Assembly: GCA_022448945.1 (NCBI GenBank)
Contig: JAKVCV010000006.1
Location: 1 to 62,486, forward strand
From: Saprospiraceae bacterium
Lineage (GTDB): Bacteria > Bacteroidota > Bacteroidia > Chitinophagales > Saprospiraceae
Length of the DNA stretch: 62,486 nt
Reading direction: 5' to 3'
The stretch's first letter is position 1; each line of letters opens with the position of its first letter. The position numbers were made by a program, and so were the translations under genes. The notes beneath the pieces are model-generated. The model had not been told where the DNA came from. It worked only from the letters and a program-made list of their open reading frames with translations, and did not search any database. Below are positions 35,301 to 43,764 of this stretch, in pieces.

Positions 35301-35767
35301 CAATGGGTTCAAATACAGTAGCATCAGGATATTATTCCACCGCAATGGGTAATGGCGTAACAGCTATTGGAAATGGTGAGTTATATAATTCAGGAAATAT
35401 TAAAGGCGCCACTTTTATTTCCACTTCTGATAGAAGAGTAAAACAAAATATTGCTCCTTTTTCAGGAGCAATATCAAAAGTAATGCTAATGAGTCCAAAA
35501 ACATATTACTACAATACCGAGGAGTTTCCAAGATTTGAAGCAGAAAAAGACAAACCACAAATTGGCTTTATAGCACAAGAGGTAGAAGCAATATTTCCTG
35601 AAATGGTCACAACTGATGGAGATGAAGTTGGATTAAAAGGAGTGCGTTATGGTCAGCTTACATCTGTACTTGTTCAGGCTATTAAAGAGCAACAAGAAAT
35701 GATAATAAGTTTACAAAAGGAAAATGAAGACTTTAAAAATAGAATAATCGCTTTAGAAAATAAATAA
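32351..35767 (+). CDS. Secreted YadA-head-like fibre protein with S74 chaperone end
   Basis: 1138 residues with a signal peptide (MKNTLSFLISLIFSATVFAQ). Residues about 25-135 form a short N-terminal domain (PQGINYQAVARDTTGNELSN, common in Bacteroidota surface proteins). Next are 14-residue head repeats of the YSTAMG...A/SSG type (about 155-292), as in trimeric autotransporter heads. A middle section with repeats such as NVAIGRYAL and NLAMGYNT follows, then a second short head run (about 963-1003), and the C-terminal peptidase S74 domain (TSDRRVKQNIAPFSGAISKV...QIGFIAQEVEAIFPEMV, about 1023-1110) followed by a coiled coil (EQQEMIISLQKENEDFKNRIIALE). S74 domains help fibres trimerise and then cut themselves off. 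It may be a cell-surface or released adhesive fibre. No T9SS signal follows the S74 domain. Confidence 0.87.
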   Translation: MKNTLSFLISLIFSATVFAQTVPQGINYQAVARDTTGNELSNQSLSVQFSILSGSATGTITWQETHAVTTNDYGLFTAIIGQGTSTGSGSSATFDAVDWGAAAHYLKVELDDGGGTYMDMGTTTFMSVPYALQSGNTVFQFNNNGTGIQAPTNTASGDYSTAMGYLTESSGNYSTAMGRQTEALGNYSTAMGSWAVALGDYSTAMGYLTESSGNYSTAMGLFTKASQEGSTAMGWNSIASGWISTSMGYNTYASGYNSTSLGRNTIASAYVSTAMGLNTTASAYVSTVMGRFNVGGGDPNNWITTDPIFEIGNGVDSANRNNALTVLKNGSVGIGTSSPIAKLQLNNGRILFSLDDPSYNSFINLNNTNHNLRFQTSGSAFASFNGNRNVGLGLQSSDKVGIGTNAPNEKLHIYGGSIKIDDGTNPYTLPSGDGTFNQVLKTDGAGVITWEDQIIDDLIDAKTQASNGTALQYSLWLANGINAGAAAQTGTLSDARANLAIGPNSQKLITSGDYNISLGYQTLDALTTGSSNVVMGYNAGSTISTTSGNVLIGYNAGYATSGSHQVAIGNGALGASGGEGNVAIGRYALLNATHRMNIAIGRLAGAGITSGQGNLAMGYNTMYGSSNYTGSFNIALGYNTTLSGYGASRELSIGYGPNEILMRGIYPSAGQCKLLINAQGSDTPSATLHIQGQGQTNATQSLLIESTNKTLMRIYDSGDAIQIGANAGYVSGSATNISIGASSCFYPSGANNISIGNNALTGTSTGNSNNNIAIGGTSLHDVIDARRNVAIGYGAGNAVTGGDDNIFLGTYTGDNITTGSTNIIIGNNLDASSATVQKEFNLGHSGAYLMRGTYEFPGQAKLLINEQGSGTPLATLHVKGQGTTNSSTSFLVEDSGGNALLTVKDDGLLTINNTYTMPNADGTSNQVLTTDGSGILSWMTPTVNTVFQFYSNGTGIQAPSNTASGYRSTAMGGSTTASGHYSTAMGSNTVASGYYSTAMGNGVTAIGNGELYNSGNIKGATFISTSDRRVKQNIAPFSGAISKVMLMSPKTYYYNTEEFPRFEAEKDKPQIGFIAQEVEAIFPEMVTTDGDEVGLKGVRYGQLTSVLVQAIKEQQEMIISLQKENEDFKNRIIALENK
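32819..33009 (+). repeat. 65-bp exact direct repeat in head region
   Basis: The same 65 bases occur at 32819-32883 and 32945-33009, 126 nt apart, which is 42 codons or three 14-residue repeat units. It marks recent copying or conversion inside the head-repeat array. Confidence 0.85.
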
Positions 35768-35810
35768 TTTGATTATTATAATTATACAATATTTATATTA
35801 TTTTTTATTT

Positions 35811-35848
35811 CCAAAAAGCTACTTAACTTATGTTAAGTAGCTTTTTGG
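35811..35848. terminator. Perfect 17-bp hairpin terminator after the fibre gene
   Basis: CCAAAAAGCTACTTAAC and GTTAAGTAGCTTTTTGG with a TTAT loop, no mismatch. The T-tract lies in the right arm and an A-tract in the left arm, so it can act in both directions. Confidence 0.9.
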
Positions 35849-35976
35849 ATTAACAGGCTTTGCTTATAAATTATTTTAAAATTTTTTATTTCTAATTCAA
35901 CTACCCAATCAATTTAAATTATAACTTTGATATTGTTTAAACAATACATGATATTTTAGCTTCATAAATATTTTTT

Positions 35977-37419
35977 ATGCAAAAAATTCAGAATTATATA
36001 AATGGGATATTAGTTGCTCCTAATTCAGGTACTTATATTGATAATTACGAGCCAGCAACTGGTAAAGTGTATGGATTAATTCCTGATTCTGATTCATATG
36101 ATGTAGAACTTGCAGTTAAAGCAGCGAAGAATGCTTTTCCTGCATGGTCAACAACTACCGTTACGGAACGTTCCAAAATTTTATCAAGAATTTCTGAATT
36201 GATAGATAAGCATCTCGATCGCCTTGCCCTGGCTGAATCTATTGACAATGGGAAACCTGTTTGGTTAGCATCTATGATTGATATTCCCAGAGCAGCCAGT
36301 AATTTTCAATTTTATGCAACGGCAATTCTTCATTATGCTTCAGGAGCGCATGCTATGGCAAACAAAGCAATAAATTATACCCTCAGAGATCCAATTGGTG
36401 TAGTAGGATGTATTTCACCCTGGAACTTGCCTTTGTATTTGTTTAGCTGGAAAATTGCTCCTGCTTTAGCTGCAGGAAATTGTGTTGTTGCAAAACCATC
36501 TGAAGTTACACCGATGACAGCCTATTTATTGTCTGAAATATGTATTGAAGCTGGCCTGCCACCAGGTGTATTGAATATTGTTCATGGCTTAGGACATTCT
36601 GCAGGAAATGCTATTGTTTCACATAAGGAAGTTACTGCAATCTCTTTTACCGGAGGTACGCAAACAGGTGCACAGATTGCTAAAATTGCAGCACCCATGT
36701 TTAAGAAATTATCACTCGAATTAGGCGGAAAAAATCCCAATATTATATTCGCTGATTGTGACTATGATAAGATGTTAGCAACAACTATGCGCTCATCTTT
36801 TGCTAATCAAGGTCAAATCTGTCTATGTGGCTCACGTATTTTCGTTGAACGATCTATCTATGAAAAGTTTAAAAATGATTTTGTAGAAAAAACTAAAGCT
36901 TTGGTAGTTGGTGATCCTAATGAAAAATCAAGTAAAATGGGTGCAATCGTCTCAAAAGCGCACCAACAAAAGATATTATCCTATATTCAACTTGCAAAAG
37001 AGGAAGGAGGTGTTGTTCTTGCAGGAGGACACGCTCAACAACTTGAGGGTAGGTGTAAGGATGGGTATTTTATTGCACCTACTATAATAGAAGGACTTGA
37101 TTATAATTGCCGAACCAATCAGGAAGAAATTTTTGGCCCTGTAGTTACCATTATGCCTTTTGATACAGAGCAAGAGGTTTTGATGTATGCTAATAGTGTA
37201 AAATATGGTTTAGCCTCTACAATATGGACAAGCAATATAAGCAGGGCTACAAGTATGTCACAGCAGATTCATGCTGGTATTGTTTGGATCAATTGTTGGT
37301 TGCTGCGTGATCTAAGAACACCGTTCGGAGGGGTAAAAGCTTCTGGAGTAGGAAGAGAGGGTGGTTTCCATGCGCTCGATTTCTTTACAGAACCAAAGAA
37401 TGTTTGTATAGAATATTGA
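35977..37419 (+). CDS. Aldehyde dehydrogenase of the 2-aminomuconate semialdehyde type
   Basis: 480 residues. It has SPWNLPLYLFSWK (N150), the general base E248 in LELGGKNPN, and the catalytic C282 in ANQGQICLCGSRIFVE. The end INCWLLRDLRTPFGGVKASG is the hallmark of the 2-aminomuconate/2-hydroxymuconate semialdehyde dehydrogenase branch (ALDH8-like) that acts in tryptophan/kynurenine breakdown. No other kynurenine genes are next to it. A TAACTTTG element at 35922-35929 is a fair -7 box, 48 nt before the ATG. It is convergent with the small gene at 37469. Confidence 0.9.
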   Translation: MQKIQNYINGILVAPNSGTYIDNYEPATGKVYGLIPDSDSYDVELAVKAAKNAFPAWSTTTVTERSKILSRISELIDKHLDRLALAESIDNGKPVWLASMIDIPRAASNFQFYATAILHYASGAHAMANKAINYTLRDPIGVVGCISPWNLPLYLFSWKIAPALAAGNCVVAKPSEVTPMTAYLLSEICIEAGLPPGVLNIVHGLGHSAGNAIVSHKEVTAISFTGGTQTGAQIAKIAAPMFKKLSLELGGKNPNIIFADCDYDKMLATTMRSSFANQGQICLCGSRIFVERSIYEKFKNDFVEKTKALVVGDPNEKSSKMGAIVSKAHQQKILSYIQLAKEEGGVVLAGGHAQQLEGRCKDGYFIAPTIIEGLDYNCRTNQEEIFGPVVTIMPFDTEQEVLMYANSVKYGLASTIWTSNISRATSMSQQIHAGIVWINCWLLRDLRTPFGGVKASGVGREGGFHALDFFTEPKNVCIEY

Positions 37420-37468
37420 TATTAGCAAATAATAATTCTAGATAAATTCTATAATTATATCCTCACAA

Positions 37469-37822
37469 TTAAGCTTCTACTTTTGGGCTAATGGTAATAG
37501 AACTTTCAATTATATTCGCAATAATAAGCAATTGATTATCATTCATGCCTTTGATAATGCCTTTCCCAATTGTCAAAATTGCTTTTTTATTCATTTTTAT
37601 AGCATTTTCTATCGCTATCATTTTTATTTTCCCTAGACCGGCAGTCCGTAATGATTGTATGAAATAATAGTCGAGTCCTACATCTGACAAATCATTTATA
37701 GCTTGAAATAATTTCAATGCATATTGCCTTTTATTTGATGCTTCCTGAATGTCATTAATAACTTCTTCAACACGTTCTTCTAAATCTTTTGGAAGGGGAA
37801 AGCCCAAGTATTTTTTTGTCAT
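37469..37822 (-). CDS. Hypothetical small helical protein
   Basis: 117 residues, almost all predicted helix (DLEERVEEVINDIQEASNKRQYALKLFQ, KIKMIAIENAIKMNKKAILTIGKGIIKGM). No signal peptide, no Cys, no known motif. It reads in the same direction as the pyrimidine genes and lies 119 nt downstream of preA. I do not recognise the family. Confidence 0.65.
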   Translation of the reverse strand: MTKKYLGFPLPKDLEERVEEVINDIQEASNKRQYALKLFQAINDLSDVGLDYYFIQSLRTAGLGKIKMIAIENAIKMNKKAILTIGKGIIKGMNDNQLLIIANIIESSITISPKVEA

Positions 37823-37941
37823 GGATCAACTGATTAAAGTTTTAAAAATTAATATAATAATCGAGTTATAGTGGGAGGATATATTTTCAAGATTTCAAAT
37901 ATACAATTTTTAACTTAATGAAGATTAAATAAATCGTTTAT

Positions 37942-39261
37942 TTACTTCTTTAGTGCATCTGAAGGCTTAGGCACATAATGTCCGACTCCACCACCACGCT
38001 GATCATTAAAAGTATTAGGGGCTGAATTTTCATCGAGCCTGTTTTGCCAGGTTTTAAATTCAGTACCATCATCTGTTTGAACCATTGTTATGCATTCTTC
38101 TACCGGGCAAACTAAAGAACATAAATTACAGCCCACGCAATTATCATCTATAATACTCGGTACTCTAGTGCCTTGTTTAAGTTCAATTGCCTGATGAGCG
38201 CCATCTTCACAGGCAATATAACACAGTTGACAGCCAATACATTTATCAGCATTTATTTTAGCTTTAACTTCGTACTTAAGATTAAGGTTTTTCCATTCTT
38301 GTACTTTTGGAAGGGATAAGCCAATGAAATCATCTAATTTATTAAAACCTTTATCAGCCATGAATTGTTTTAGGCCTGTTTCCATTTCACGGACAATTCC
38401 AAAGCCATAATGCATGGCAGCTGTACATACTTGGACATTACTTGCGCCGAGAAGCAAAAATTCTACACAATCTCTCCAGGTTTCAATTCCTCCTATACCA
38501 GAGATAGGAAGACCTACACCAGCATCTAAAGCGCAATTTTTTAGCATATTTAATGCAATAGGTTTTACTGCAGGACCACAATAACCACCATTTGTAGAAA
38601 GGCCACCAACTATGGGAGTAGGGCATAATGTATCTAAATCAATATTTACAATAGATTGGATTGTGTTTATTAAAGATATAGCATCGCCACCTCCAGCTTT
38701 AGCAGCCCTGGCAGGTTCTCTGATGTCAGTTATGTTAGGCGTGAGTTTAACTATTACCGGAATATTTGCAACTTCCATAACCCATGAAGTAATGGTTGCC
38801 AATGCTTCAGGGTTTTGGCCTACTGCTGAACCCATTCCACGTTCACACATCCCATGAGGACACCCAAAGTTGAGTTCTATACCATCAGCTCCTGCATTTT
38901 GAACATCTTTTACAATTTGATGCCATTCAGCTCTAGTGTCTACCATTAAAGAAGCGATAACTGCATGATCAGGAAAGTATTTTTTTACTTCCTCAATTTC
39001 CCTTAGGTTGTCAGCTAAAGGGCGATCAGTTATTAATTCTATATTATTAAAACCCATAATACGGGTATCTCTATAGTTTATTGCACCATATCTGCTCGAT
39101 ACATTTACAACAGGAACACCAAGCGTTTTCCATACTGCACCTCCCCAGCCAGCATCGAATGCTTTCATAATTTGGTATCCTGAGTTAGTAGGTGGGGCAG
39201 AAGCTAACCAAAATGGATTTGGAGATTTAATTCCTGCTAAATTTGCTGATATATCAATCAT
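37942..39261 (-). CDS. preA: Dihydropyrimidine dehydrogenase, catalytic subunit PreA
   Basis: 439 residues. An FMN-binding TIM barrel of the dihydroorotate dehydrogenase type (SAPPTNSGYQIMKAFDAGWG; ELNFGCPHGMCERGMG 129-144; VIVKLTPNITDI; SGIGGIETWRD; GASNVQVCTAAM) is followed by a ferredoxin domain with two 4Fe-4S clusters: CIGCQLCYIAC (341-351) and CVGCNLCSLVCP (375-386). It reduces uracil or thymine to the dihydro form with electrons from PreT. It is the last gene of the four-gene pyrimidine operon. The residue at the place of the mammalian general-acid Cys (LACGQ) is Val here (SAVGQ, 145-149). Confidence 0.95.
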   Translation of the reverse strand: MIDISANLAGIKSPNPFWLASAPPTNSGYQIMKAFDAGWGGAVWKTLGVPVVNVSSRYGAINYRDTRIMGFNNIELITDRPLADNLREIEEVKKYFPDHAVIASLMVDTRAEWHQIVKDVQNAGADGIELNFGCPHGMCERGMGSAVGQNPEALATITSWVMEVANIPVIVKLTPNITDIREPARAAKAGGGDAISLINTIQSIVNIDLDTLCPTPIVGGLSTNGGYCGPAVKPIALNMLKNCALDAGVGLPISGIGGIETWRDCVEFLLLGASNVQVCTAAMHYGFGIVREMETGLKQFMADKGFNKLDDFIGLSLPKVQEWKNLNLKYEVKAKINADKCIGCQLCYIACEDGAHQAIELKQGTRVPSIIDDNCVGCNLCSLVCPVEECITMVQTDDGTEFKTWQNRLDENSAPNTFNDQRGGGVGHYVPKPSDALKK

Positions 39262-39300
39262 ATTTATTTTTTTACGTAGTATATACTTTAAGTATTTATT

Positions 39301-40626
39301 TTATTTACCAATTCCAAGTTTTAATGCTATCGCTTGTGCTGCAATTTTTGCTTCACCAGCAGCATTAACAACTTCAGCTCCTCCGTTTACGGCATCACCA
39401 GAAGCAAAATATTTAGGATTAGTAGTTTGGTAGGATTCGTTACATATAATACGATTGCTTTTATCTAATTCCAAACCATCAATTAGGTTAAGAAATTCAG
39501 GCATTTTAGCTTGACCAGTAGCCATAATAACCATATCGCATTTAATTTCGAATTCACTATTTTCTATATATGTTACTTTTCCATCAATAATTTTAGTACG
39601 AATTAAACATATACCTTCAACACTATCATTTCCAAGAATTTCTGTAGGATTGCAATTGAACATACCTGTAGTTCCAGCATTTTTGGCCAGATCGTATTCA
39701 AATGGGTAAGCACCCATTCCAGATTTACTTCTTCGGTATACCAAATGTACTTGAGCACCCATTCTTGAAGCTTCTGATGCTGCATCCATAGCTGTGTTAC
39801 CACCTCCTAAAACAACAACAGATTTTCCAATAAAAGTATCTAAAGGTTTCAATTTAAATTCTTCAATAAATTCAGTTGCCCCAATGCAATTCTTTAGGTT
39901 TTCACCATTAATACCAAGTTTTCTAGTTCCTCCCATTCCGATTCCTAAGAAAATACAATCATAATTAGCTTCAAGGTTGTTTAATTGTTCTTTTGTTGTA
40001 ATTGGATGATTGTAATGAACGGTATATCCAAATTGCGATTGAAGGTATTCCATTTCGGCAATAATCTCTTCATTTGTAATTTTATATGGTGCTACACCGT
40101 ACAAAGCTAAACCCGAAGGCTGTGCTTTACTTTCATAGAGATCAACTGTGCAACCATGAAGTCTCAATTCACAGGCAGCACTTATTCCTGCAGGTCCCGC
40201 ACCAATTATAGCTACCTTTTTGCCATTCTCTTTTCCTGGTTTATATAGTTGTTTACCTTTACTCATGGTATGGTTTGTCGCAAAAGCTTGTAAACTGCCG
40301 ATATCTATTGGTTTTACATCCTGCTCATTATATACGCAGGCTCCTTCACAGAGCACTTTTGTTGGGCAAACTTTGCCACAGATATTACCAAAGTAATTAG
40401 CATCATATATTGTTTTAGATGCACCATCAATATTTCCAGTATTGATTTGTTTTATAAAAAGCGGTATATCTATACTAGTTGGACATGCTTTTATACATGG
40501 AGCGTCATAGCAAAACAAGCATCTTGAACTTTCATAGTATGCCATATTTGCACTCATAGTAGGATGTAACGGATCAAAATTATTTAGTACATCTGAGAAA
40601 GTTTCAGGTTTTTTATATTCAGGCAT
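39301..40626 (-). CDS. preT: Dihydropyrimidine dehydrogenase, NAD(P)H-oxidising subunit PreT
   Basis: 441 residues. Starts with a Cys-rich two-cluster region (C36, C39, C44, C48; C83, C87, C93, C97) like the N-terminus of glutamate synthase small subunit and mammalian DPD. An FAD site follows at IGAGPAGISAACELR (about 141-155), and the NAD(P) site at VVVLGGGNTAMDAASEA. It passes electrons from NAD(P)H to PreA. 39 nt separate it from preA and 9 nt from the ureidopropionase gene. Confidence 0.95.
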   Translation of the reverse strand: MPEYKKPETFSDVLNNFDPLHPTMSANMAYYESSRCLFCYDAPCIKACPTSIDIPLFIKQINTGNIDGASKTIYDANYFGNICGKVCPTKVLCEGACVYNEQDVKPIDIGSLQAFATNHTMSKGKQLYKPGKENGKKVAIIGAGPAGISAACELRLHGCTVDLYESKAQPSGLALYGVAPYKITNEEIIAEMEYLQSQFGYTVHYNHPITTKEQLNNLEANYDCIFLGIGMGGTRKLGINGENLKNCIGATEFIEEFKLKPLDTFIGKSVVVLGGGNTAMDAASEASRMGAQVHLVYRRSKSGMGAYPFEYDLAKNAGTTGMFNCNPTEILGNDSVEGICLIRTKIIDGKVTYIENSEFEIKCDMVIMATGQAKMPEFLNLIDGLELDKSNRIICNESYQTTNPKYFASGDAVNGGAEVVNAAGEAKIAAQAIALKLGIGK

Positions 40627-40635
40627 AATATTTTA

Positions 40636-41502
40636 TTAAAGTTCAGTAAGTTTCTCGTATGTTTCAGGTCTTCTGTCTCTGAAAAATTGCCAGGTTGAAC
40701 GAACCTCATCTATCATATCCAGATCGAATTCTGCAATCAACAATTCGTCATCATATTCAGATGCTTCAGAGAAAATTTGTCCTCGTGGATCTACGAAATA
40801 AGAAGTGCCATAAAAGCGACCTAAATTCCAAGGTTTTTCTTCACCAACACGGTTAATACAACCCATAAAATAACCATTTGCTGCAGCATGTGCCGGTTGT
40901 TCAAGCTTCCATAGGTACTGTGATAGTCCAGCTACAGTAGCAGATGGATTAAATACGATTTCAGCACCGTTTAGCCCCAGGCATCGGGCACCATCAGGGA
41001 AGTGACGGTCATAGCATATATATACACCAACTTTGGCGTATTTTGTTTGAAAGACCGGGTACCCTAGGTTTCCTGGTTTAAAAAAGAATTTTTCCCAAAA
41101 TCCAGTAGTATGTGGTATGTGATTTTTACGATACTTACCAAGATATGTGCCATCTGCATCGATTACTGCTGCAGTATTGTATAATACTCCAGGTTGGTCT
41201 TTTTCATAAATAGGAACTACTATAACCATATTGTATTTCTTAGCGTACTTAGACATTAAGTCAGTAGTAGGTCCCGGAACAGGCTCAGCTGAAGCATACC
41301 AATCTTTGTCTTGACCGGGACAAAAATAAGGTGTATTGAAAATTTCCTGTAAGCAAAGGATTTGAACACCTGCTTCACCAGCTTTTTCAATATAAGGTAT
41401 GTGTTTTTCTACCATGGCATTGATGATTTCATCAATAGTACCTTCTCCTTCAGTCATTGGGAGGCTCATTTGGATGAGCCCCGATTTTATTATTCTTGGC
41501 AT
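40636..41502 (-). CDS. Beta-ureidopropionase (nitrilase family)
   Basis: 288 residues of the nitrilase fold with the triad E53 (LCLQEIFNTPYF), K126 (YRKNHIPHTTGFWEK) and C163 (VYICYDRHFPDGAR). The TGFWEKFFFKPGN stretch is typical of beta-ureidopropionase/N-carbamoyl-beta-alanine amidohydrolase. It cuts N-carbamoyl-beta-alanine to beta-alanine, CO2 and ammonia, the third step of reductive pyrimidine breakdown. Its gene partners encode the two steps before it. Confidence 0.95.
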   Translation of the reverse strand: MPRIIKSGLIQMSLPMTEGEGTIDEIINAMVEKHIPYIEKAGEAGVQILCLQEIFNTPYFCPGQDKDWYASAEPVPGPTTDLMSKYAKKYNMVIVVPIYEKDQPGVLYNTAAVIDADGTYLGKYRKNHIPHTTGFWEKFFFKPGNLGYPVFQTKYAKVGVYICYDRHFPDGARCLGLNGAEIVFNPSATVAGLSQYLWKLEQPAHAAANGYFMGCINRVGEEKPWNLGRFYGTSYFVDPRGQIFSEASEYDDELLIAEFDLDMIDEVRSTWQFFRDRRPETYEKLTEL

Positions 41503-41580
41503 TTTTAATTATGTTTTTATTGATATTGTAATTAAGATAATTTTAGTTTTATTTTCTAAATGAGATTTTAAATTTTGTTC

Positions 41581-42960
41581 TTATATAATTCCATTGACTT
41601 TGTTTCTTTTAATAAATTGTCCATAGCCTTTTTCAATTTTTGATTCGCCTTTGTCAATAGCAATTTGACCTCTTAATAATACAGTTTCACTTTTGCCAGT
41701 AAGTTCCCAGCCCTCATAACCTGAATAGTCAACATTCATGTGATGTGTTTGGGCAGAAATGACATGTCGTTTGTTTGGGTCAAAAATTACTAGATCTGCA
41801 TCAGAACCAATTGCTATACATCCTTTTTTGGGGTACATTCCAAATAGTTTGGAGGCATTAGTGGAAGTTAATTCAACAAATTTATTTAAAGAAATCTTAC
41901 CTTTATTTACACCTTCAGAGAAAAGTAATTCAACCCTATGTTCAATAGCTGGATGACCATTAGGTATTTTAGAGAAATCATCTTTTCCCATTAATTTTTG
42001 TTCCCATTTAAATGGACAATGGTCTGTAGCTACTACCTGTACAAGTCCTTGATTAATTCCTGCCCATAAAGCATCCTGGTCTTTTGGTTGTCTTAAAGGA
42101 GGACTCATTACCCATTTTGCACCTTCAAAATCATTTTCATAAAGGGAGGCATCAATTAATAAGTATTGAATGCAGGTTTCAACAAATACCCTCTGATTGC
42201 GTATAGTTGAACGGCGAACAGCGTTTAATGCACCTTCGCAAGTCATATGGACAATATAAGCAGGCACCCCTGTATAGTTGGCCATATCTGCAAAACGTCC
42301 GGAAGCTTCAGCTTCTGTAACTTCTGGTTGAGAAAGGTAGTGATATAGAGGTGATAATTTTCCTTCAGATTTATGTTTAGCAATAAGTTTATCTATCATA
42401 TCACCATTAGTAGCATGAACAGTGACCATTCCACCTTGCTTTTTAACCTCTTGCATAAGATCTACCATCTGTCCATCGTCAATCATTAAGGCACCTTTAT
42501 ACGCCATGAAAGTTTTGAAAGAAGTAATACCTTCTTCAATCATCTCTTTGATTTCTTTTTTGGTATTTTCATTAAAATCTGTTACAGCCATATGGAAAGA
42601 ATAATCTCCATAGGCATTCCCATCAGATCGACCACGCCAGGTTTCTAATGCATTTCGTAATGATTTTCCCTGAGTTTGTAGTATGAAGTCTATAACAGAA
42701 GTAGTTCCTCCGTGTAGGGCTGCTAATGTACCTGTAGAATAATTATCACTTGAAAATGTCCCCATAAATGGCATGTCTAAATGGACGTGAGGATCAATGC
42801 CGCCAGGGAATACAAGTTTTCCACTAGCATCAATTACTTGTTCTGCATTAATCGATAAATCTTTACCAATTGCAGCAATTTGTTCCCCTGCAATATATAT
42901 ATCTGCAACATAGTCTTCGGCCGCAGTTACAATGCGTCCATTTTTGATCAGAATAGACAT
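41581..42960 (-). CDS. hydA: Dihydropyrimidinase (hydantoinase)
   Basis: 459 residues of the amidohydrolase TIM barrel. The metal-binding GGIDPHVHLDMPFMG (H58, H60), the lysine that becomes carboxylated (K149 in TSFKTFMAYKG) and VVATDHCPF are visible. It opens the dihydrouracil ring to N-carbamoyl-beta-alanine. It is the first gene of the operon hydA - ureidopropionase - preT - preA, all on the minus strand with short gaps (78, 9 and 39 nt). Confidence 0.96.
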   Translation of the reverse strand: MSILIKNGRIVTAAEDYVADIYIAGEQIAAIGKDLSINAEQVIDASGKLVFPGGIDPHVHLDMPFMGTFSSDNYSTGTLAALHGGTTSVIDFILQTQGKSLRNALETWRGRSDGNAYGDYSFHMAVTDFNENTKKEIKEMIEEGITSFKTFMAYKGALMIDDGQMVDLMQEVKKQGGMVTVHATNGDMIDKLIAKHKSEGKLSPLYHYLSQPEVTEAEASGRFADMANYTGVPAYIVHMTCEGALNAVRRSTIRNQRVFVETCIQYLLIDASLYENDFEGAKWVMSPPLRQPKDQDALWAGINQGLVQVVATDHCPFKWEQKLMGKDDFSKIPNGHPAIEHRVELLFSEGVNKGKISLNKFVELTSTNASKLFGMYPKKGCIAIGSDADLVIFDPNKRHVISAQTHHMNVDYSGYEGWELTGKSETVLLRGQIAIDKGESKIEKGYGQFIKRNKVNGII

Positions 42961-43183
42961 TAGTATTTATTTTTATAATATTAGATATTTCTTTTGCTTA
43001 AATGACCGAGCAATTTCCGTAAAAACTATCAAAAATCATAGCTTATTACAAATCTTATTATGAAATCAGCCTTATTAAGAATTAATCTAATTAATGGGCA
43101 AGAAGTGTCTGTTTAATAAACAAACAATCACTTTATTATAAATGAAATGGTATAATTTTTCGAGCTACAATTTCTTGAATAAA

Positions 43184-43618
43184 TTACTTACGAGTTTTTA
43201 GTATAATTATAGTTAAACGACTTACACAAACTAATTTATCATTCTCATCGGTAATATCTATGTGCCATACATGTGTTTTTCTACCAATATGAATAGGTGA
43301 GACCTTGGCAAACACTTTACCACCTTCAGGAACAGATCGGAGATGATTCGCATTGATATCTAATCCTACGGGGTGATATGACAATGGGTCTTTCAAGCAT
43401 AATACGGAAGCAATTGAACCTACAGTTTCAGCTAAAGCAACTGAAGCGCCGCCATGTAAAATCCGCATTGGCTGTACATTCTTATGGTTTACAGGCATTT
43501 CAGCGATAATATAATCATCGCCCATTTCAATAAATGTAATGTCAAAAGCATCTACGAGGGTATTTGCAGACATATTGGCTAATCCTTCTAAAGTAAAATC
43601 TTGCTTCCAGAGTTTCAT
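43184..43618 (-). CDS. PaaI-type hotdog thioesterase
   Basis: 144 residues of the hotdog fold with MRILHGGASVALAETVGSIAS, the conserved HGG...E stretch of PaaI/YbgC-like acyl-CoA thioesterases. It should hydrolyse a small or aromatic acyl-CoA (substrate unknown) in the cytoplasm. It stands alone, 223 nt upstream of the pyrimidine operon, in the same direction. Confidence 0.9.
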   Translation of the reverse strand: MKLWKQDFTLEGLANMSANTLVDAFDITFIEMGDDYIIAEMPVNHKNVQPMRILHGGASVALAETVGSIASVLCLKDPLSYHPVGLDINANHLRSVPEGGKVFAKVSPIHIGRKTHVWHIDITDENDKLVCVSRLTIIILKTRK

Positions 43619-43764
43619 GTAGTAATTTTGTGCTAAGGGCTTGAATAAAATTGTTAATGAGGATTAAGTTACTTACTCTAATCAACAAATTTCAAAAAAG
43701 CAACAAAAAATATTATTCTCTATACTAGATTAGTATTGCAGATATCAATCCGGAGCATTTATAA

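Noticed and set aside
32351-35767. Prophage remnant because of the S74 domain
   Set aside because: It has a signal peptide, Bacteroidota-type N-terminal text, and no phage genes on either side; the tRNA next to it shows no attachment-site repeat that I could find.
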